In this document: positions 1 to 7,815 of the stretch, piece after piece
Numbering within the stretch: the first letter of the stretch is position 1
How the letters are laid out: each line of letters opens with the position of its first letter
Origin: Candidatus Nanoarchaeia archaeon
Lineage (GTDB): Archaea > Nanobdellota > Nanobdellia > CSSed11-243R1
Direction of reading: 5' to 3'
Length of the DNA stretch: 64,000 bases
Assembly: GCA_028713895.1 (NCBI GenBank)
Contig: JAQTNH010000001.1
Coordinates: 245,808 to 309,807, forward strand
Position numbers and translations under genes: made by a program
Notes under the pieces: model-generated
Databases searched by the model: none
What the model was told of the DNA's origin: nothing
What the model saw: the letters and a program-made list of their open reading frames with translations, nothing else

Positions 1-1
1 C

Positions 2-364
2 ACAGGTTTCAGCCAGGACATCATCCTTTCGTTCAGCATTCTGCCGAGTGTTGGCTCATTAACAGTAACACCTTCAGACATAAGCGGAACAAAAACAAGC
101 GGCTCAAATATCAGGCTTACAATCGAAAATAGCGGCAATGCAAACCTTAACAGCATTGTTTTGCAGGAAAGCAGCAGCCTGAAGGCATCATTATCAATAA
201 CACCAAGGACAGTTGCACTGATTGAGCCTGGACAGAGCTCAGAGGTCATACTGGTGATAGACGGGATAAACGGAACCAAAAACGGAAATATAGAAGTAAC
301 AGCAACAGACACGCACGGAAACACGCAGACAAAGTTCGTGACTGTCGCAATAAGCGTGACATGA
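2..364 (+). CDS. C-terminal end of a surface/CARDB-like protein (5' truncated by window)
   Basis: The reading frame is open from the window edge and ends in TGA at 362-364. The visible 120 residues alternate Thr/Ser-rich beta-strand-like segments, with phrases such as RLTIENSGNANLNSIV and IEPGQSSEVILVIDG. These are typical of NEW3/CARDB-type Ig-like repeats in archaeal surface proteins. There is no transmembrane segment at the visible C-terminus. The stop overlaps the ATG of the next gene (ATGATG at 361), so the two may be co-transcribed, although a surface protein followed by UMP kinase makes no obvious functional unit. The N-terminus, including any signal peptide, lies outside the window. 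Confidence 0.6.
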   Translation, partial: TGFSQDIILSFSILPSVGSLTVTPSDISGTKTSGSNIRLTIENSGNANLNSIVLQESSSLKASLSITPRTVALIEPGQSSEVILVIDGINGTKNGNIEVTATDTHGNTQTKFVTVAISVT

Positions 365-1026
365 TGGCAAAAAATAAAATAGTTTTTTCAATCGGAGGCT
401 CGATAGTAATACCCGAGGAGCTTGACGTGGATTTCCTCAAGAAGTTCTCAAGCCTGATTAAAAAATACAAGAACAAAACAAATTTCTCAATAGTTGTCGG
501 CGGAGGAAAGACAGCGCGAATGTTCCAGAAAAAGCGGGAAGAGCTCGGGATGGACGAATACACTGCGCATGAAATAGGGACAAAGGCAACGCAGCTGAAT
601 GCGCTGTTTGTCGCGCGGCTGGTCGGCGGAAAATTCTCAACAGAACATCCTGAAAAGATAGGCAAGAAAAAAGGAGTGCACGTCTCAGGGGGATACAAAA
701 TAGGGTGGACAACTGACACTGACGCCGCATACATTGCAAAGGGAATGAAAGCAGACTATCTTGTGAATCTCACTGATGTCAAGGGGATGTATACGAAGGA
801 CCCGCGAAAGCACAAGGACGCAAAATTCCTGCCAGCGCTGGGTTGGAAAGAATTCTTCAAGATAATGGGGCACAAAATCGTGCCTGGGGGACACTATGTG
901 TTTGACCCGATTGCCGGAAAAGTGTGCCAGAAAAACAAAATCAAGGTTGTGATAGTGAGCAAGGATTTGCGCAATCTTGAGAACTTCCTGAAAGGAAAGA
1001 GATTTATAGGCACAATAATTAGCTAA
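361..1026 (+). CDS. pyrH: UMP kinase, archaeal PyrH type
   Basis: This amino-acid-kinase-fold protein should phosphorylate UMP to UDP in cytosolic pyrimidine nucleotide synthesis. The glycine-rich phosphate loops FSIGGS (residues 9-14) and VVGGGKTAR (45-53) are present. So are TTDTDAA (117-123) and NLTDVKGMYTKDP (136-148), the nucleotide-binding segment typical of archaeal UMP kinases. Length (221 aa) fits the short archaeal subfamily. Two ATGs in tandem (361 and 364) are possible starts; the first overlaps the preceding TGA. The methyltransferase gene follows 5 nt after the stop, so transcription probably continues. Confidence 0.9.
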   Translation: MMAKNKIVFSIGGSIVIPEELDVDFLKKFSSLIKKYKNKTNFSIVVGGGKTARMFQKKREELGMDEYTAHEIGTKATQLNALFVARLVGGKFSTEHPEKIGKKKGVHVSGGYKIGWTTDTDAAYIAKGMKADYLVNLTDVKGMYTKDPRKHKDAKFLPALGWKEFFKIMGHKIVPGGHYVFDPIAGKVCQKNKIKVVIVSKDLRNLENFLKGKRFIGTIIS

Positions 1027-1031
1027 TTTTT

Positions 1032-1958
1032 ATGCACGATTTCAAGCCGGTTTATATTGAACGCTATAAGAAACTTCTCGGCGAAGAGTGGGATATTTTC
1101 AAGGAAGCGATAGTCACGCCGTTCCCCTCCTCTTTCAGGATAAACACACTCAAGGGAAAGCGGCATGAAATCCTGAAAAGGCTTGAGGACAAAGGCTGGA
1201 AAATAAAGCAGGTGCCGTTCTACAGCGAAGGATTCTGCTTCACTGAGAAGCGCGATTTTGTACTTGGCAACACGCTCGAGCACTTTCTCGGGCTGGTTTA
1301 CATACAGGAAACAGCATCAATGATTCCGCCGGCTGTGCTGGCGCCGAAACCAGGAGAACTTGTCCTGGACTTGACAGCCGCACCTGGCTCAAAGACAACG
1401 CAGATGGCTGCAATGATGGAGAACCAGGGAGGAATCGTGGCGAATGAGAAAGAAATCGGCAGGCTCGCCTCGCTGCGCATGAACCTGCAGAGATGCGGAG
1501 TCCTGAACACTGTTGTCACGCAGATGGACGGCAGGGCATTCAAGATAATTGACATGAAGTTTGACAAGGTGCTTCTGGATGCGCCGTGCACAGGCACAGG
1601 CACAATAATGAAATCCCCGCACACAATAAAGACGTGGAGCGTTAAGGCATCGCAGGTAATGAGCGGCATACAAAAACAGCTGATACAGTCTGCAGTGAAT
1701 GTTCTGAAGCCGGGAGGCACGCTGGTTTATTCCACGTGCTCGCTTGAGCCTGAAGAGGATGAGGAAAATATCGATTACGCCATCAAAAAGATGGGGCTGA
1801 AAATGGAAAAAATAAAGCTGGACGGCTTCAAGACGCGCAGCGGCATAACAAGCTGGGAAAACAAGGAGTACGACAGCGAAGCCAGCAAGAGCATACGCGT
1901 CTACCCCCAGGACAACAATACAGAAGGGTTCTTTGTCGCAAAGCTGGTGAAAGAATGA
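1032..1958 (+). CDS. RNA (cytosine-5) methyltransferase, NOL1/NOP2/sun family
   Basis: This SAM-dependent enzyme should methylate C5 of cytosine in rRNA or tRNA. The SAM-binding motif DLTAAPGSKTTQMA is at residues 113-126. The motif IV cysteine lies in DAPCTGTG (183-190, Cys186) and the motif VI catalytic cysteine in STCSLEPEE (Cys236). Both cysteines of the two-Cys mechanism are therefore intact. At 308 aa it is close to archaeal aTrm4-like proteins and lacks a C-terminal PUA domain. The next gene, overlapping by 4 nt, supplies a PUA-like domain, so a split version of an RsmF-like enzyme is likely. Whether the substrate is rRNA or tRNA cannot be told. Confidence 0.88.
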   Translation: MHDFKPVYIERYKKLLGEEWDIFKEAIVTPFPSSFRINTLKGKRHEILKRLEDKGWKIKQVPFYSEGFCFTEKRDFVLGNTLEHFLGLVYIQETASMIPPAVLAPKPGELVLDLTAAPGSKTTQMAAMMENQGGIVANEKEIGRLASLRMNLQRCGVLNTVVTQMDGRAFKIIDMKFDKVLLDAPCTGTGTIMKSPHTIKTWSVKASQVMSGIQKQLIQSAVNVLKPGGTLVYSTCSLEPEEDEENIDYAIKKMGLKMEKIKLDGFKTRSGITSWENKEYDSEASKSIRVYPQDNNTEGFFVAKLVKE

Positions 1959-2419
1959 GAATACTCAACCGCAGGGAAGTGGAGGTTTTTGAAGCAAAGA
2001 TTGAAAACATCTACGGCGCAAAAGAATCGCTCAGGGAGTTCACAGTTCTGCTCAGCGGAAAGGAAGACAAAATCTGGATTGCGAACAAGGAACTGTTCCA
2101 GATTCCGCTTGAAAAGCTGCGGGTGAACTCGGTGGGGCTTTACTTCGGCAGAATTGACGGCGGAAAACTCAGGCTGAGCGTTGAAGGCGCCGGGATAATA
2201 GGGCTGAAAGCTGAAAAAAATGTTGTTGAACTTGACGAAGCCCATCTTTGGGACTTTTTGAGGGGATTTGACATTGAGCTGAAGGAAAAAGTTCCTGAAA
2301 CAAAAGAGTATGTCCTTGTCAAGCATAAAAACGACTTTTTGGGGATAGCCAAACTGGAAGGAAACACTCTCAAAAATGCGCTGCCAAAGAGCAGGAAGAT
2401 TGTGAGTTTGACAAAATAG
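1955..2419 (+). CDS. PUA-like RNA-binding protein, partner of the m5C methyltransferase
   Basis: This 154-aa protein starts in an ATGA overlap with the methyltransferase stop, so the two are translationally coupled. Its sequence (a GLYFGRIDGGKLRLSVEG region, then FLRGFDIEL and a C-terminal KNALPKSRKIVSL) resembles the C-terminal domain of NOL1/NOP2/fmu ribosome-biogenesis proteins, a PUA-like RNA-binding module. It probably helps the upstream enzyme dock on rRNA or tRNA. No catalytic motif is visible. The family assignment is from memory of the fold pattern and is less certain than that of its neighbour. Confidence 0.65.
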   Translation: MRILNRREVEVFEAKIENIYGAKESLREFTVLLSGKEDKIWIANKELFQIPLEKLRVNSVGLYFGRIDGGKLRLSVEGAGIIGLKAEKNVVELDEAHLWDFLRGFDIELKEKVPETKEYVLVKHKNDFLGIAKLEGNTLKNALPKSRKIVSLTK

Positions 2420-2454
2420 CAAAATTTTTAGAGGGCTGTTTTCTTGGATTCTGC

Positions 2455-2931
2455 ATGGTAAACAAACTTCATTTGATAACAGGGCTGATTATTGCGATAA
2501 TCGCATTTATCGGGCTGTATTTTTATTTCGGCTACGCGCAGATAGGCGCACCAGCGAATGGGGCGCTTAATGTTGAAATCAACAAAACAAACGTTACTGG
2601 AATAAAACTCATCGGCGCATACTGGGGCACTTCAACACTGCCTGCGGATTACAATGACACCTGCAGCAATGAAACAAAAAACATCGAGGGTGGATTTTTG
2701 TTTTCTGTTGAAGCAAACAGCGGAATAGACCCGGTGAACTATGACGAGTGCTACATCGTAAACAACGGGCATAAAATTGACACTGGCATAATTGAAATGC
2801 ACGGCAGCTACATGAACCTTGAAGCAAACGCAGAAACAGACAGGCAGAACATGGTAGGAATATGCTGCGAGCTTGGAGACAGGCTTGACTGCAGCGATGC
2901 CACGACGCTGCTGCAATGCCCACTTGAATAA
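2455..2931 (+). CDS. Membrane-anchored extracellular protein, unknown function
   Basis: The 158-aa protein begins with a short basic stretch followed by one hydrophobic helix (about residues 7-28, LITGLIIAIIAFIGLYFYF), which should anchor it in the membrane with the rest outside. The exported part has six cysteines, including an adjacent CC pair near the C-terminus, which suggests disulfide bonds. I recognise no family. It stands alone between the methyltransferase pair and tRNA-Thr. Confidence 0.7.
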   Translation: MVNKLHLITGLIIAIIAFIGLYFYFGYAQIGAPANGALNVEINKTNVTGIKLIGAYWGTSTLPADYNDTCSNETKNIEGGFLFSVEANSGIDPVNYDECYIVNNGHKIDTGIIEMHGSYMNLEANAETDRQNMVGICCELGDRLDCSDATTLLQCPLE

Positions 2932-2967
2932 GCATTTAAATTATCCTTTCTTTGTTTTTATGATAAT

Positions 2968-3086
2968 GCCTCTGTAGCTCAGCCAGAAGAGCGGCAGTTT
3001 CGTAAGACCTTTTCTTGGAAAGAAAAGCTCTACCAAAAGAAGGACGGAAGAACTGTAGGTCGGGAGTGCAAATCTCCCCAGAGGCT
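2968..3086 (+). tRNA. tRNA-Thr(CGU) with 46-nt intron at 37/38
   Basis: The acceptor strands GCCTCTG (2968-2974) and CAGAGGC (3079-3085) pair perfectly, with discriminator T at 3086. D-stem GCTC/GAGC and T-stem GGGAG/CTCCC are also perfect. The anticodon stem GCAGT (2994-2998) pairs with ACTGT (3052-3056) only if about 3005-3050 is removed. This leaves a 7-nt loop with anticodon CGT at 3001-3003. A relaxed bulge-helix-bulge can be drawn (central helix TTCG/CGGA, bulges cut as TA^A and AG^A). The U discriminator fits archaeal tRNA-Thr. One oddity is a T-loop reading TGCAAAT, with G at position 55 in place of the usual T. Confidence 0.93.
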
Positions 3087-3149
3087 TTGGCTTGAATAAA
3101 TACAAATCGCTACTGCAGAATATAATTCGGAGTCCAAAAAAAGTAATCC

Positions 3150-4115
3150 TTATCTGTCACTTGGACTGTGCGTATTGTACCCCATTCCCTCTTTCAAAGT
3201 AAAATTTAGTGTTGAATAAACTTTAGCATGGTTTAATTTCGCATTTTTAACCGCTGATTCTTCTGTACTTCCGTAACCAACAATAGAACTGTTCTGTATC
3301 ACTATAACTTTATTGCGATATTCCACAGAGAATTTTTCCATATTCTGATTTATGAACCAGTCATTGTCTATCTCTTCAGGACTATGATATCTTTTGTTCT
3401 CAAGGAAATTCAGCCATTTTTCTTTGGGCTTTATCTTGTTTATTTCGGCAGAAGGCACTGACCCCATGTGTTCCCTGTTCCAGATAGAAACACTCTTTAT
3501 CTCGTCACTTTCATAAGCTTTTTTCGCGAGCTCCACTGCTAAGTCCATGTTTTCAACTTCAATAAGAATATATCCGCGTTTTTTCTTTTCAAATATTGCC
3601 TGCACTACTCGTATATCAGCTATACTTCTGGCACCCCAGACAATTTTGTTCCAGTCAATATCATAGGGGTCCTTGTCTCTCTGGCCCTTGAAGTCCTGTA
3701 TTTCTATTAACAACCTATCTTCAATTGTGGAAACGCCATCAGTGATGTGCATTGGCATCTTAATCACGGTAGGTAGGCAGTTTGTTCCGGGAAACCCCTT
3801 TTTCCCTTCAAGTGACCAGTGAGTTCCACTGAACAAAGGTTCTCCAAATGTGACGCCGTGCAGTCCTATGTCATCAACATATTTTTTTGCAAGATCCAGA
3901 CATTTTCTTGGATTTGGCACAGAATCAAAATATTTCTTTCGCAATGCGACCTGTTCTTTGTTGAGCTTAGTATAAGGATCAAGGTTTCTCTGTTCTACAT
4001 TCATTGCAGCCCGTTCGATCACATCATTAAATATGTCACGGTCAATATATTTGACAGCATCTTCCAGGGAGATACCACGATATTCTTTCTGGGGTTTATT
4101 CACTTTTTTAAGCAT
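3150..4115 (-). CDS. Hypothetical protein with C-terminal DUF5678-like segment
   Basis: The start at 4115 is chosen because AGGTGAT lies a few nt upstream; the upstream in-frame ATG at 4151 lacks such a site. The product is about 321 aa and soluble. The C-terminus (FSVEYRNKVIVIQNSSIVG, then TEESAVKNAK) resembles the DUF5678 pattern, a short beta-hairpin domain found in many archaeal and bacterial proteins. The central part, including a segment that reads like a substrate- or nucleic-acid-binding loop, matches no family I know. It begins the small-gene block flanked by the GGCGAGCGGCGAC elements. Confidence 0.7.
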   Translation of the reverse strand: MLKKVNKPQKEYRGISLEDAVKYIDRDIFNDVIERAAMNVEQRNLDPYTKLNKEQVALRKKYFDSVPNPRKCLDLAKKYVDDIGLHGVTFGEPLFSGTHWSLEGKKGFPGTNCLPTVIKMPMHITDGVSTIEDRLLIEIQDFKGQRDKDPYDIDWNKIVWGARSIADIRVVQAIFEKKKRGYILIEVENMDLAVELAKKAYESDEIKSVSIWNREHMGSVPSAEINKIKPKEKWLNFLENKRYHSPEEIDNDWFINQNMEKFSVEYRNKVIVIQNSSIVGYGSTEESAVKNAKLNHAKVYSTLNFTLKEGMGYNTHSPSDR

Positions 4116-4190
4116 AGCATCACCTGTTTTAGTACAGCAAATCCAATACAAAAATCAAATAAAAACCTATGTCACTAAATATATGTGAAG

Positions 4191-4203
4191 AACGAGCGGC
4201 GGG
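4191..4203 (+). repeat. Intergenic GGCGAGCGGCGAC element, copy 1 (divergent)
   Basis: Reads AACGAGCGGCGGG, matching 9 consecutive core bases of the element found at 5903, 6467 and 7048. It lies 77 nt upstream of the start at 4115 and a few nt past the stop of the nucleoside hydrolase gene. A TATGTCAC word lies just to its left, as at copy 4. Confidence 0.6.
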
Positions 4204-4208
4204 TAAGT

Positions 4209-5060
4209 TCAGGGAAACAATCGTTCATCAAGGAATTTCATAAATTCCTTATCTTTTGATTTTGGTTTGCTGAGATGTAATTTTGGTGTTCCTGACGACT
4301 TGTGTAAACTTCCATGTTCATCCATTGAAACAGCGGATTCATAAAAATCAACAAAATCTTTCCCCAGAGCCGCAGCAACAGTGAGGGGATCATGCATGTA
4401 TGGCCAAAATGTTTTTGCTTCATGGAACAGCTCAACATGGCGTGCAAGCATTTGATAAACAGGTTTATCGCTGGATTTCAATTTTTTATACAGGTTGTGT
4501 TGGTCATCAACCATATAAACCAGATTAAATGTTGTTTGTGCTGTTACTAAAGAAATATTAGCCCCAGACTTAGTAACATAGCGGGCAGCTTCCTTGTCAA
4601 TCTTCACATTGTGCTCAACCCACCCAGGACGTCTGGAATAGTCAACAGCGCCACCCATTTGGTATACAACCAATTTTTCGCGGCTTTCTGGAAATCGTTT
4701 AAGCAGATTGGCTAAATTGGTGAAACCTTGTATGCAGGTATAGACAACTTTATCGGAAGCATCTAAAACAGTTTTCATTGCTTCAAGATAGTTTTTATCA
4801 GCAGAATATGAGAAGTCCTGGATTAGTTCATCAACAACAAAATCATGATGCCCCAAATCTGCTCCCTGAACCACTTTTATATCTCGGCGTCCGTACATAT
4901 CCAAGACTTTTTTTGCAAAAGTAGCCCGCTTTCCATTAACTTCATCACCAGTCACGATTAGATTTAAGTCCATCTCTGGGGAATTAAGCAATAACAATAA
5001 TGCAAAGAGGTCATCAGGGTCATATCCAATATCAGTATCCAAAATTACGCTGTTCTTCAT
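4209..5060 (-). CDS. Nucleoside hydrolase (inosine/uridine-preferring family)
   Basis: The enzyme should hydrolyse the N-glycosidic bond of ribonucleosides to base plus ribose (nucleoside salvage, cytosol). The calcium- and ribose-binding signature DTDIGYDPDD is at residues 8-17. A conserved HDPLTVAAAL segment near the C-terminus carries the second Asp of the metal site. Length (283 aa) is slightly short for the family. It lies 31 nt downstream of the glutamine amidotransferase gene on the same strand, so the two probably form an operon for purine or other nucleotide metabolism. Which nucleoside is used cannot be told. Confidence 0.85.
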   Translation of the reverse strand: MKNSVILDTDIGYDPDDLFALLLLLNSPEMDLNLIVTGDEVNGKRATFAKKVLDMYGRRDIKVVQGADLGHHDFVVDELIQDFSYSADKNYLEAMKTVLDASDKVVYTCIQGFTNLANLLKRFPESREKLVVYQMGGAVDYSRRPGWVEHNVKIDKEAARYVTKSGANISLVTAQTTFNLVYMVDDQHNLYKKLKSSDKPVYQMLARHVELFHEAKTFWPYMHDPLTVAAALGKDFVDFYESAVSMDEHGSLHKSSGTPKLHLSKPKSKDKEFMKFLDERLFP

Positions 5061-5091
5061 AATATCAACAAAACATGCCTAGTTTTTGAGG

Positions 5092-5835
5092 TTATCTGAG
5101 GGATTCAACAAATTTGGTAATTGTTCGCGCCAATCCAAACTCAGCATTATCAGGCATTATCAAAGCTTTTTCGTATTCCTCTTTGCCAATAGCATCCCTG
5201 AGCCAGCCCTCGTTAACTTTTACAAGAAATGTTGCATTGTCAGGATTTGACATTTCAGGATGCGGCTGTACGCCGTATCTCATTACGCCATTCTTGCAGA
5301 TGCTATAAGCATGTATAACTCCATTCCGCGTGGCAATCACTTTGGATTCGAGCCCTTCTCGTTCAGGCAATGAAGCGACATAATCTGTGTGCAGATGCGC
5401 GCCCAAAAAGTTATCAGGCAGATGACCAAACACGGGGCTTTGCTTCCCTGCCTCAGTCAGCTGGTGTTCCAGATATCCAGCCTCTGTTTTGTCCAGTTTG
5501 CCGAGTTTCCCACCCATCACATGCGCCAGTATCTGGGCGCCAAAACAAATTCCAAACATCGGACCTTTGTAGCAGGACAGTCTTTGAACTACGTTATTTA
5601 CATCAAAATAGTCATCACCAGTAAGTTCTCCACGTTCAAGCATCCTTTGGTAATCAGTTGCAGATAATTTTGAGCCGGATAGAATCAAAGCTTCATAATT
5701 AGAATAGTCTATGTCGCCATCCCTGAATAAAATGCCGTTTACATCAATATTCGCAGGTATCAGAGAACTTATTCGTTTGATATATTGTCTTTTATCCGGA
5801 TTTTGGTCAGGATTGAAATCTATAATTCCTATCAT
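5092..5835 (-). CDS. Class I glutamine amidotransferase-like protein
   Basis: The fold is that of the glutaminase domain of GMP synthetase. The nucleophilic elbow GICFGAQ carries Cys97, and QPHPEM supplies His192 and Glu194, so the catalytic triad is complete. The protein (247 aa) is a stand-alone GATase1 with no synthetase domain. It may deliver ammonia to an unseen partner or act as a gamma-glutamyl hydrolase. The gene heads a probable two-gene operon with the nucleoside hydrolase. A TATA-like TTTATAAAT lies upstream near 5880-5888. Confidence 0.82.
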   Translation of the reverse strand: MIGIIDFNPDQNPDKRQYIKRISSLIPANIDVNGILFRDGDIDYSNYEALILSGSKLSATDYQRMLERGELTGDDYFDVNNVVQRLSCYKGPMFGICFGAQILAHVMGGKLGKLDKTEAGYLEHQLTEAGKQSPVFGHLPDNFLGAHLHTDYVASLPEREGLESKVIATRNGVIHAYSICKNGVMRYGVQPHPEMSNPDNATFLVKVNEGWLRDAIGKEEYEKALIMPDNAEFGLARTITKFVESLR

Positions 5836-5902
5836 TATTTTAACTCCAAAACCCCACCAATTAGTTCAATAATTGAAGCATTTATAAATTTACCTATCCC
5901 AA

Positions 5903-5915
5903 GGCGAGCGGCGAC
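5903..5915 (+). repeat. Intergenic GGCGAGCGGCGAC element, copy 2
   Basis: A full 13-bp copy in the divergent intergenic region between the amidotransferase gene (start 5835) and the gene starting at 5979. It is 68 nt from one start and 76 nt from the other, outside both predicted TATA boxes. Confidence 0.75.
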
Positions 5916-5978
5916 TTCTCAAACAATGTCCTGCTGTCGCAAGATAGTTTTATAATATTCAGTCTGCTAAATGATTTT

Positions 5979-6437
5979 ATGATAACCAGAAGACATGTGC
6001 TTGAAATCGCTAGAGAATATGACTCTACATCAAAATTTAATATTCCCATATTGTCTCTTTCTGCCCAAATCGCTCTTGAGGATACCCCTGTAATAGAAGG
6101 AGACCAAATTTTGATATTTTTTAACCCAAAATATATAGGGCGCGTTAAAAAGATAGTTATTACTCCAAATTTCCCGCCCCGTTATTGTGTGGGCATCCCT
6201 TGGGAAGCATATGCCTCATGCCTTAGAAAAGTTGATGAAAGTATGAAAAAGAGATATAACGGAAATGCGTTGATGTTTGATTTAGAAGAAAAATTGGGAA
6301 CCTCCCAAATTGAAGAAGGACTGGCGTATATGATGGAAAGAGTTGTATCAATGGACAATTATGCCAGCAAAGTATTTTCTGAAGAATATCAAAAAATACG
6401 CGAAAAGTATGCCTCTTTCCTTCAAACTGTCGTTTAG
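5979..6437 (+). CDS. Hypothetical protein
   Basis: The 152-aa soluble protein has a clear ATG. The sequence begins MITRRHVLEIAREYDS and includes the phrases IPILSLSAQIAL and FNPKYIGRVKKIVITPNFPP. It may be a small alpha/beta protein with a helical C-terminal half (residues ~95-152). I recognise no family and no catalytic motif. It stands alone, bounded by copies 2 and 3 of the intergenic element and by genes on the opposite strand, which suggests it was acquired independently. Confidence 0.65.
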   Translation: MITRRHVLEIAREYDSTSKFNIPILSLSAQIALEDTPVIEGDQILIFFNPKYIGRVKKIVITPNFPPRYCVGIPWEAYASCLRKVDESMKKRYNGNALMFDLEEKLGTSQIEEGLAYMMERVVSMDNYASKVFSEEYQKIREKYASFLQTVV

Positions 6438-6466
6438 CCAGAACATATAGGGATTACACTACAGAG

Positions 6467-6479
6467 GGCGAGCGGCGAC
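6467..6479 (+). repeat. Intergenic GGCGAGCGGCGAC element, copy 3
   Basis: A full 13-bp copy in the convergent gap between the stops at 6437 (+) and 6494 (-). Because the gap holds no promoter, this copy argues against a purely promoter-linked role. Confidence 0.75.
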
Positions 6480-6493
6480 CCCAGCTCACTGAA

Positions 6494-6973
6494 TCACCCT
6501 TCAGATATTACATATTCCTTTACAGGAGTTTTTATTCCAAGTTTTGCGAGCTGTTCTTTAACATAAGGAAGGTATTTTTCTCTCTTTTTTGAGTCTATTA
6601 AACCAAATCCATCAATCATACTGCTTCCTGTGTATCCTGTTTCTCCGATTTTTTTGCCTATAATTAGTTTATGGATTATCTTATCTCCGCCATCTTCAGA
6701 GATGCATATAGTATCCAGTCCCTTCGCTTCGGGAACTTTAAAACCTTCTCCAGCTTCAATAACATCCTCGATTCCATCCCTGACCTTTTCCTTGTAACTC
6801 AGGTCTGTTCCACATTTTGGGCAGAATTTACAGTTCGATACAGCAGGAATGTTGTCTTTAGGGCATGTTTCTTTGTATCCCACCTTGTATTTTGCGCCCC
6901 ATAGTTCAAAAACTTTTTTTTCGCTCAGTAAAGCTCCGATAAATACGTATGCAGATGAACCATCATTTGACAT
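6494..6973 (-). CDS. Zinc-ribbon-containing hypothetical protein
   Basis: The 159-aa protein carries a probable zinc-binding segment CPKDNIPAVSNCKFCPKCG (about residues 37-55). Four of its five cysteines could bind one Zn. The rest is soluble with mixed secondary structure and no family I recognise. The start at 6973 has GGTGAT upstream (AGGGTGATTTAA before ATG) and a TATA-like TTTATAAT further up. It is flanked by copies 3 and 4 of the intergenic element. Confidence 0.65.
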   Translation of the reverse strand: MSNDGSSAYVFIGALLSEKKVFELWGAKYKVGYKETCPKDNIPAVSNCKFCPKCGTDLSYKEKVRDGIEDVIEAGEGFKVPEAKGLDTICISEDGGDKIIHKLIIGKKIGETGYTGSSMIDGFGLIDSKKREKYLPYVKEQLAKLGIKTPVKEYVISEG

Positions 6974-7047
6974 TTAAATCACCCTGTAATGATTAATAGA
7001 ACTCAAAAATAAATTATAAATGTATGTCACGAAGAATCAGTTAACTG

Positions 7048-7060
7048 GGCGAGCGGCGAC
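7048..7060 (+). repeat. Intergenic GGCGAGCGGCGAC element, copy 4
   Basis: A full copy 75 nt upstream of the start at 6973. A TATGTCAC word lies 25 nt to its left, nearly the same arrangement as at copy 1. Confidence 0.75.
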
Positions 7061-7142
7061 CCATGAAAAACAGCTTGAAAAATCTGGTGAAGAGAGCCGC
7101 GAGCAATAAAAAAGACAATAACTCTGCGATTTCGAATCATTG

Positions 7143-7157
7143 GGCGAAGCGGTCGCC
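7143..7157 (+). repeat. Divergent copy 5 of the intergenic element, hairpin-forming
   Basis: Reads GGCGAAGCGGTCGCC, related to the other copies but able to form a 5-bp hairpin (GGCGA/TCGCC). It sits directly after the stop of the GrpB-like gene (stop at 7159-7161 on the minus strand) and could be a terminator-like stem. Confidence 0.45.
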
Positions 7158-7158
7158 G

Positions 7159-7665
7159 TTATTCCAGAGCTTTCCTCAAAATATTCTGGATAAACTCCTC
7201 TTTATGTTTTCTGTATTTTTCTCCGTCGCCAAGGGCTTTTTTCACTCCCTCTTTTTTGATTTTAACATATTGTTCAACAGCTTCGGGGTGTTTCAGTAAA
7301 TAATCGCGGAAGCCAATCATTTCTTTCCAATCTTGACCGTTGAATTTCGTTAGATGAATATGGATTCTTCTTTTTCTGTTTTTGTAAGGATAATCAATTC
7401 TGAAGAACAATCTTTCAGGATAGCTTGCTTTCTCACGAAATTCATAACCCTCTTTCTCTAATTTATTTTTGGATTCCACTATCTTTGATTTTGAAACACC
7501 CACGGCAACATCAAGAATACCTTTGCCACCAAGATTAGGAATAGCTGTTGAACCTACATGCTCGATTGTTGCTGTTGAACCAAGAGCTTTAGCTATCTTC
7601 TTCTTTTCTGAAGTGAAAAAAGCCCGATATTCAGGATTGTATTTTCTGAAAACATACTTCTGCAT
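7159..7665 (-). CDS. GrpB/UPF0157 family nucleotidyltransferase-like protein
   Basis: The signature IEHVGSTAIPNLGGKGILD (about residues 35-53) and the later RIHIHL and FRDYL segments are those of the GrpB (UPF0157) family, which has a nucleotidyltransferase beta fold. The Asp after KGIL and the downstream acidic residues could bind metal. Members occur alone or fused to CoaE or acetyltransferase domains, and their physiological role is largely unknown. Length (168 aa) is typical. It closes the small-gene block; its stop touches copy 5 of the intergenic element. Confidence 0.85.
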   Translation of the reverse strand: MQKYVFRKYNPEYRAFFTSEKKKIAKALGSTATIEHVGSTAIPNLGGKGILDVAVGVSKSKIVESKNKLEKEGYEFREKASYPERLFFRIDYPYKNRKRRIHIHLTKFNGQDWKEMIGFRDYLLKHPEAVEQYVKIKKEGVKKALGDGEKYRKHKEEFIQNILRKALE

Positions 7666-7815
7666 AATCTATGAATAGTTTGAGATTAAATAAAGTTTCC
7701 GAAAACCTATATTGAAGAAATAAAAAAGGCAGGTTATATCCCTGCCTGTCTTGCAAACTCGCTGAGAGGCTTTTGCAGTATAACATTTAAATATCGGAAA
7801 CAGTTTGGTGACTGC

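Noticed and set aside
246-734. Long antisense frames opposite UMP kinase and other GC-rich housekeeping genes
   Set aside because: They are shadows caused by codon bias, rich in Ser/Arg/Cys, and lack start signals or family features.
4191-7157. Integron attC sites
   Set aside because: The elements lack the inverted R/L boxes and folding of attC, and no tyrosine recombinase gene is in the window.
7063-7299. Plus-strand 78-codon frame
   Set aside because: It runs antisense into the well-supported GrpB-like gene and has no family resemblance or ribosome site.
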